DNA of 64,000 nt, taken from contig CALNHX010002689.1 of assembly GCA_940337035.1 (NCBI GenBank), positions 62,001 to 126,000 on the forward strand, in the 5' to 3' direction. Below the pieces are notes generated by a model. It did no database searches, was not told the DNA's origin, and worked only from the letters and a program-made list of their open reading frames with translations. Source of the stretch: Agriotes lineatus. Taxonomy: Eukaryota > Arthropoda > Insecta > Coleoptera > Elateridae. Below are positions 57,801-64,000 of this stretch, piece by piece (position 1 is the first letter of the stretch; each line of letters starts with the position of its first letter). Made by a program: the position numbers and the translations under genes.

Positions 57801-60800
57801 AGGACGTCTGGGACGTCTGGGACGTTAAGGACATATGGGACATTTAGGACGCCTGGGACATTAGGGACATATGGGACGCCTGGGACATCTGGGACGTCTG
57901 GGATGTCTGGGACGTTAGGGACATATAGTACATCTAGGACGTCTAGGACGTTAGTTACATATGGGACATCTAGGACGTCTGGGACGTCTGGGACGTTAGG
58001 GACATATGGGACATATGGGACATCTGGGACGTCTGGGACGTTAGGGACATATGGTACATCTGGGACGTCTGGGACGTTAAGGACATATGGGACATCTAGG
58101 ACATCTGGGACGTCTGGGACGTTAGGGACATATGGAACATCTAGGACGCTTGGGACATTAGAAACATATGGGACATTTGGGACATCTGGGACGTCTGGGA
58201 CGTTAAGGACATTTGGGACATCTAAGACGTCTGGGACGTCTGGAACGTTAAGGACATATGGGACATTTAGGAGGCCTGGGACATTAGGGACATTTGGGAC
58301 ATATGGAACATCTGGGACGCCTGGGACGTTAAGGACATATGGGACATTTAGGAGGCCTGGGACATTAGGGACATATGGGACATATGGGATATCTAGGACG
58401 TCTGGGACGTTAAGGATATAAGGGACATCTAGGAAGTCTGGGTCGTTAGGGACATATGGGAGATCTGGGACGCCTGGCACATTAGGGACATATGGGACAT
58501 ATGGGACATCTAAAACGCCTGGGACATTAGGGATATATAAGACCTTTGAGACATCTGGGACGTCTGGGACGTTAGAGACATATGGGACATCTGGGACGTC
58601 CGGGACTTTAAGGACATATTGGACATCTGGGACGTTAGGTACATATAGGACATCAAGGACATCTGTGACGTTAGAGACATATGGGACATCTAGGACGTCT
58701 GGGACGTTAGGGACATATGGGACATCTGGGACGTCTGGGACTTTAGGGACATATGGGACATCTGGGACGTCTGGGACGTTAAGGATATTTGGGACATCTA
58801 GGACGTCTGGGTGGTCTGGGACGTTAAGGACATATGGGACATTTAGGACGCCTGGGACATTATAGACATTTGGGACATATGGGAGATCTGGGACGCCTGG
58901 GACATTAGGGATATATGGGACATTTAGGACGCCTGGGATATTAGGGACATATGGGACATATGGGACATCTGGGACGCCTGGGACATTAGGGACATGTGGG
59001 ACATATAGGACATCTGGGACGTCTGGGACGTTAGGGACATATAGGACATCTAGGACGCCTGGGACGTTAGGGACATATGGGACATCTAGGACGTCTGGGA
59101 CGTCAGGGACGTTAGGGACATACGGGACAGCTGGGACGTCTGGGACGTTAGGGACATATGGTACATCTGGGACGTCTGGGACGTTAAGGACATATGGGAC
59201 ATCTAGGACATCTGGGACGTCTGGGACGTTAGGGACATATGGAACATCTAGGACGCTTGGGACATTAGAAACATATGGGACATTTGGGAGATCTGGGACG
59301 TCTGGGACGTTAAGGACATTTGGGACATCTAAGACGTCTGGGACGTCTGGAACGTTAAGGACATATGGGACATTTAGGAGGCCTGGGACATTAGGGACAT
59401 TTGGGACATATGGGACATCTGGGACGCCTGGGACGTTAAGGACATATGGGACATTTAGGAGGCCTGGGACATTAGGGACATATGGGACATATGGGATATC
59501 TAGGACGTCTGGGACGTTAAGGATATAAGGGACATCTAGGAAGTCTGGGTCGTTAGGGACATATGGGAGATCTGGGACGTCTGGGACGTTAGGGACATAT
59601 AAGACATCTAGGACGTCTGGGACGTTAGGGACATATGGAACATCTGGGACGTTAGGGACATATGGGACATCTGGGACGTCTGGGTGGTCTGGGACGTTAA
59701 GGACATATGGGACATTTAGGACGCCTGGGACATTAGGGACATTTGGGACATATGGGAGATCTGGGACGCCTGGGACATTAGGGATATATGGGACATTTAG
59801 GACGCCTGGGATATTAGGGACATATGGGACATATGGGACATCTGGGACGCCTGGGACATTAGGGACATGTGGGACATATAGGACATCTGGGACGTCTGGG
59901 ACGTTAGGGACATATAGGACATCTAGGACGCCTGGGACGTTAGGGACATATGGGACATATAGGACGTCTGGGACGTCAGGGACGTTAGGGACATACGGGA
60001 CAGCTGGGACGTCTAGGACGTTAGGCACATATGGCACATTTATGACGGTTTGGACGTTAGGGACCTATGGAACATCTAGGACGCCTGGGACATTAGGGAC
60101 ACATGGGACATATGGGACATCTGGGACGTTAAGGACATATGGGACATCTAGGACGTCTGGGACGTCTGGGACGTTAAGGACATTTGGGACATTTAAGACG
60201 CCTGGGACATAAGGGACATATGGGACATATGAGAAATCTGGGACGTCTGGGACATTAGGGACATATGGGACATATGGGACATCTGGGACGTCTGGGACGT
60301 TAGGGACATATGGTACATCTGGGACGTCTGGGACGTTAAGGACATATGGGACATCTAGGACGTCTGGGACGTCTGGGACGTTAAGGACATATGGGACATT
60401 TAGGACGCCTGGGACATTAGGGACATATGGGACGCCTGGGACATCTGGGACGTCTGGGATGTCTGGGACGTTAGGGACATATAGTACATCTAGGACGTCT
60501 AGGACGTTAGTTACATATGGGACATCTAGGACGTCTGGGACGTCTGGGACGTTAGGGACATATGGGACATATGGGACATCTGGGACGTCTGGGACGTTAG
60601 GGACATATGGTACATCTGGGACGTCTGGGACGTTAAGGACATATGGGACATCTAGGACATCTGGGACGTCTGGGACGTTAGGGACATATGGAACATCTAG
60701 GACGCTTGGGACATTAGAAACATATGGGACATTTGGGACATCTGGGACGTCTGGGACGTTAAGGACATTTGGGACATCTAAGACGTCTGGGACGTCTGGA

Positions 60801-61010
60801 ACGTTAAGGACATATGGGACATTTAGGAGGCCTGGGACATTAGGGACATTTGGGACATATGGAACATCTGGGACGCCTGGGACGTTAAGGACATATGGGA
60901 CATTTAGGAGGCCTGGGACATTAGGGACATATGGGACATATGGGATATCTAGGACGTCTGGGACGTTAAGGATATAAGGGACATCTAGGAAGTCTGGGTC
61001 GTTAGGGACA
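54900..61010. repeat. 2556-bp higher-order repeat within the 9-bp array
   Basis: Diagnostic variants recur at a 2556-bp offset (284 units of 9): 54,925-57,481 against 57,481-60,037, and 57,903-58,421 against 60,459-60,977. The last pair keeps identical translated frames of 172 codons. A different offset, 6273 bp (697 units), links TTAGGGAGGTATAGG near 54871 with 61144, and 999 bp (111 units) links 61144 with 62143. All are multiples of 9. The limits are approximate. Confidence 0.75.
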
Positions 61011-64000
61011 TATGGGAGATCTGGGACGTCTGGGACGTTAGGGACATATAAGACATCTAGGACGTCTGCGACGTTAGGGACATATGGAACATCTGGGACG
61101 TTAGGGACATATTGGACATCTGGGACGTCTGGGACGTTAGGGAGGTATAGGACATATGGGATATCTGGGACGTCTGGGACGTTAAGGATATATGGGACAT
61201 CTAGGACGTCTGGGACGTTAGGGACATATGGGACATCTGGGACGCCTGGGACGTCTGGGACGTTAAGGACATATGGGACATCTCGGACGTCTGGGACGTC
61301 TGAAACGTTAAGGACATATGGGACATTTAAAACGTCTGGGACATTATGGACATATGGGACATATGGGACATATGGGACGTCTGGGACGTTAGAAACATAT
61401 GGGACATCTGGGACATTTAGGGCGCCTTGGACATTAGGGACATATGGGACATATGGAACATCTGGGACGTCTGGGACGTTAAGGACATATGGGACATCTA
61501 GGACGTCTGGGACGTCTGAAACGTTAAGGACATATGGGACATTTAAAACGTCTGGGACATTAGGGACATATGGGACATATGGGACATCTGGGACGCCTGG
61601 GACATTAGGGACATATGAGACATATGGGACATCTAGGACGTCTGGGACGTTAAGGACATATGGGACATCTGGGACGTTAGGGACATATGGAACATCTAGG
61701 ACGCTTGGGACATTAGAAACATATGGGACATTTGGGACATCTGGGACGTCTGGGACGTTAAAGACATTTGGGACATCTAAGACGTCTGGGACGTCTGGAA
61801 CGTTAAGGACATATGGGACATTTAGGAGGCCTGGGACATTAGGGACATTTGGGACATATGGGACATCTGGGACGCCTGGGACGTTAAGGACATATGGGAC
61901 ATTTAGGAGGCCTGGGACATTAGGGACATATGGGACATATGGGATATCTAGGACGTCTGGGACGTTAAGGATATAAGGGACATCTAGGAAGTCTGGGTCG
62001 TTAGGGACATATGGGAGATCTGGGACGTCTGGGACGTTAGGGACATATAAGATATCTAGGACGTCTGGGACGTTAGGGACATATGGAACATCTGGGACGT
62101 TAGGGACATATGGGAAATCTGGGACGTCTGGGACGTTAGGGAGGTATAGGACATATGGGATATCTGGGACGTCTGGGACGTTAAGGATATATGGGACATC
62201 TAGGACGTCAGGGACGTTAGAGACATATGGGACATCTGGGACGCCTGGGACGTCTGGGACGTTAAGGACATATGGGACATCTCGGACGTCTGGGACGTCT
62301 GAAACGTTAAGGACATATGGGACATTTAAAACGTCTGGGACATTATGGACATATGGGACATATGGGACATATGGGACGTCTGCGACGTTAGAGACATATG
62401 GGACATCTGGGACATTTAGGGCGCCTTGGACATTATAGACATATGGGACATATGGAACATCTGGGACGTCTGGGACGTTAAGGACATATGGGACATCTAG
62501 GACGTCTGGGACGTCTGAAACGTTAAGGACATATGGGACATTTAAAACGTCTGGGACATTAGGGACATATGGGACATATGGGACATCTGGGACGCCTGGG
62601 ACATTAGGGACATATGAGACATATGGGACATCTAGGACGTCTGGGACGTTAAGGACATATGGGACATCTGGGACGTCTGAGACGTTAGAAGCATATGGTA
62701 CATCTGGGACGTCTGGGACGTTAGGGACATATAGGACATCTAGGACGTCTGCGACGTCGGAGACGTTAGGGAAATATGGGACATCTAGGACGTCTGGGAC
62801 GTTAAGGACATATGGGACATCTGGGACGTCTGGGACTTTAGGGACATATGGGACATCTGGGACGTCTGGGACGTTAAGGATATTTGGGACATCTAGGACG
62901 TCTGGGTGGTCTGGGACGTTAAGGACATATGGGACATTTAGGACGTCTGGGACGTCTGGAACGTTAGGGACATATGGGACATTTAGGACGTCTGGGACGT
63001 TATGGACATATGGAACATCTAGGACGCCTGGGACATTAGGGACATATGGGACATCTGGGACGTCCGGGACTTTAAGGACATATTGGACATCTGGGACGTT
63101 AGGTACATATAGGACATCAAGGACATCTGTGACGTTAGAGACATATGGGACATCTAGGACGTCTGGGACGTTAGGGACATATGGGACATCTGGGACGTCT
63201 GGGACGTTAGTGACATATAGGACATCTAGGACGTCTGCGACGTCGGAGACGTTAGGGAAATATGGGACATCTAAGACGTCTGGGACGTTAGGGACATATG
63301 GGACATCTAAGACGTCTGAGACGTCTGGGACGTTAGGGACATATGGGACATCTAGGACGTCTGGGACATTAGGGACATATGGGACATTTAGAACGTCTGG
63401 GACGTCTGGGACGTTAAGGACATATGGGACATCTGGGACGTCTGGAACGTTAGGGACATATGGGATATTTAGGACGTCTGGGACGTTATGAACATATGGA
63501 ATATCTAGGACGCCTGGGACATTAGGGACATATGGGACATATGGGACATCTGGGACGTCTGGGACGTTAAGGACATATGGGACATTTAGGAGGCCTGGGA
63601 CATTAGGGACATATGGGACATCTGGGACGTCCGGGACTTTAAGGACATATTGGACATCTGGGACGTTAGGTACATATAGGACATCAAGGACATCTGTGAC
63701 GTTAGAGACATTTGGGACATCTAGGACGTCTGGGACGTTAGGGACATATGGGACATCTGGGACGTCTGGGACGTTAGTGACATATAGGACATCTAGGACG
63801 TCTGCGACGTCGGAGACGTTAGGGAAATATGGGACATCTAAGACGTCTGGGACGTTAGGGACATATGGGACATCTAAGACGTCTGAGACGCCTGGGACGT
63901 TAGGGACATATGGGACATCTAGGACGTCTGGGACATTAGGGACATATGGGACATTTAGGACGTCTGGGACGTCTGGGACGTTAAGGACATATGGGACATC

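Larger units (their letters stand above)
46350..64000. repeat. 9-bp minisatellite array (GGGACNTNN words), about 1,960 units
   Basis: The array is built from the words GGGACATAT, GGGACATCT, GGGACGTCT, GGGACGTTA and variants with GACGCCT, GACATTA and GACATTT. They tend to occur in a fixed order, giving a looser 36- to 45-bp repeat. It starts just after the broken polymerase and runs off the window. Between 46.4 and 50.2 kb single-base indels break the 9-bp register often. From about 50.2 kb the register is held for thousands of bases. Long frames on the minus strand (50231-53521, 54188-57481, 57509-60037, up to 1097 codons of VPDVPYVPN) and on the plus strand (GTYGTSGTSGTL) result from the unit length being a multiple of three. 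I see no gene here. Confidence 0.97.

Noticed and set aside
46429..63491. Large repeat-protein frames (VPDVPYVPN on the minus strand, GTSGTSGTL on the plus strand)
   Set aside because: They arise because a 9-bp unit keeps frame on both strands; opposite-strand frames overlap, and start and stop positions follow random indels.
46350..64000. TTAGGG words suggesting telomeric repeats
   Set aside because: TTAGGG appears only where a GGGACGTTA word is followed by GGGAC; the hexamers are not in tandem.
1..64000. CRISPR array
   Set aside because: The repeats are adjoining satellite units without unique spacers, and the gene content is eukaryotic.

Overview
The window looks like heterochromatin from an animal genome, most likely an arthropod and probably an insect. 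The basis is a virus-like DNA element whose gene families I recognise from insect Polinton/Maverick (adintovirus-type) elements, and a 5S rRNA-derived SINE. No ordinary host gene is visible. There are three blocks: a 271-bp satellite (1-30453), one decayed Polinton-like element (30454 to about 46349), and a 9-bp minisatellite (about 46350-64000, running off the window).

The left satellite holds about 112 head-to-tail monomers. It has a two-monomer higher-order repeat at about 3.5-12 kb, a roughly 6-kb internal duplication (about 12.0-16.7 kb against 18.0-22.9 kb), and more diverged monomers towards the element. The right array is built from 9-bp words of the form GGGACNTNN. Because 9 is a multiple of 3, it gives very long open frames on both strands that I do not regard as genes.

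The element carries a nearly complete virion module: double-jelly-roll major capsid protein, minor (penton-type) capsid protein, adenain-like cysteine protease, a phospholipase A2-fold virion protein, a packaging ATPase, a DUF8207-like protein and two related short MP[LI]DKFGRH proteins. It also has a retroviral-type integrase with a chromodomain, a protein-primed family B DNA polymerase and a BIR (IAP-like) protein. Capsid, protease and PLA2 genes form one leftward block. The ATPase diverges from it and leads a rightward block ending in the integrase, which converges on the polymerase.

The element is dead or dying. The polymerase has several frameshifts and is cut off by the minisatellite. 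The ATPase is split by about 1.4-1.5 kb of non-coding DNA. A SINE splits another gene. Three otherwise open genes (BIR, major capsid, ATPase) each carry a single in-frame stop, all TGA. In the BIR gene that stop sits exactly where the first zinc-binding cysteine belongs. Integrase, protease, minor capsid, PLA2 and DUF8207-like frames are intact. The element also carries a tRNA-like gene with good Pol III signals, a roughly 70-bp-arm hairpin at its left edge, and several short tandem duplications. No matching right terminal repeat is visible, so the right end is lost.
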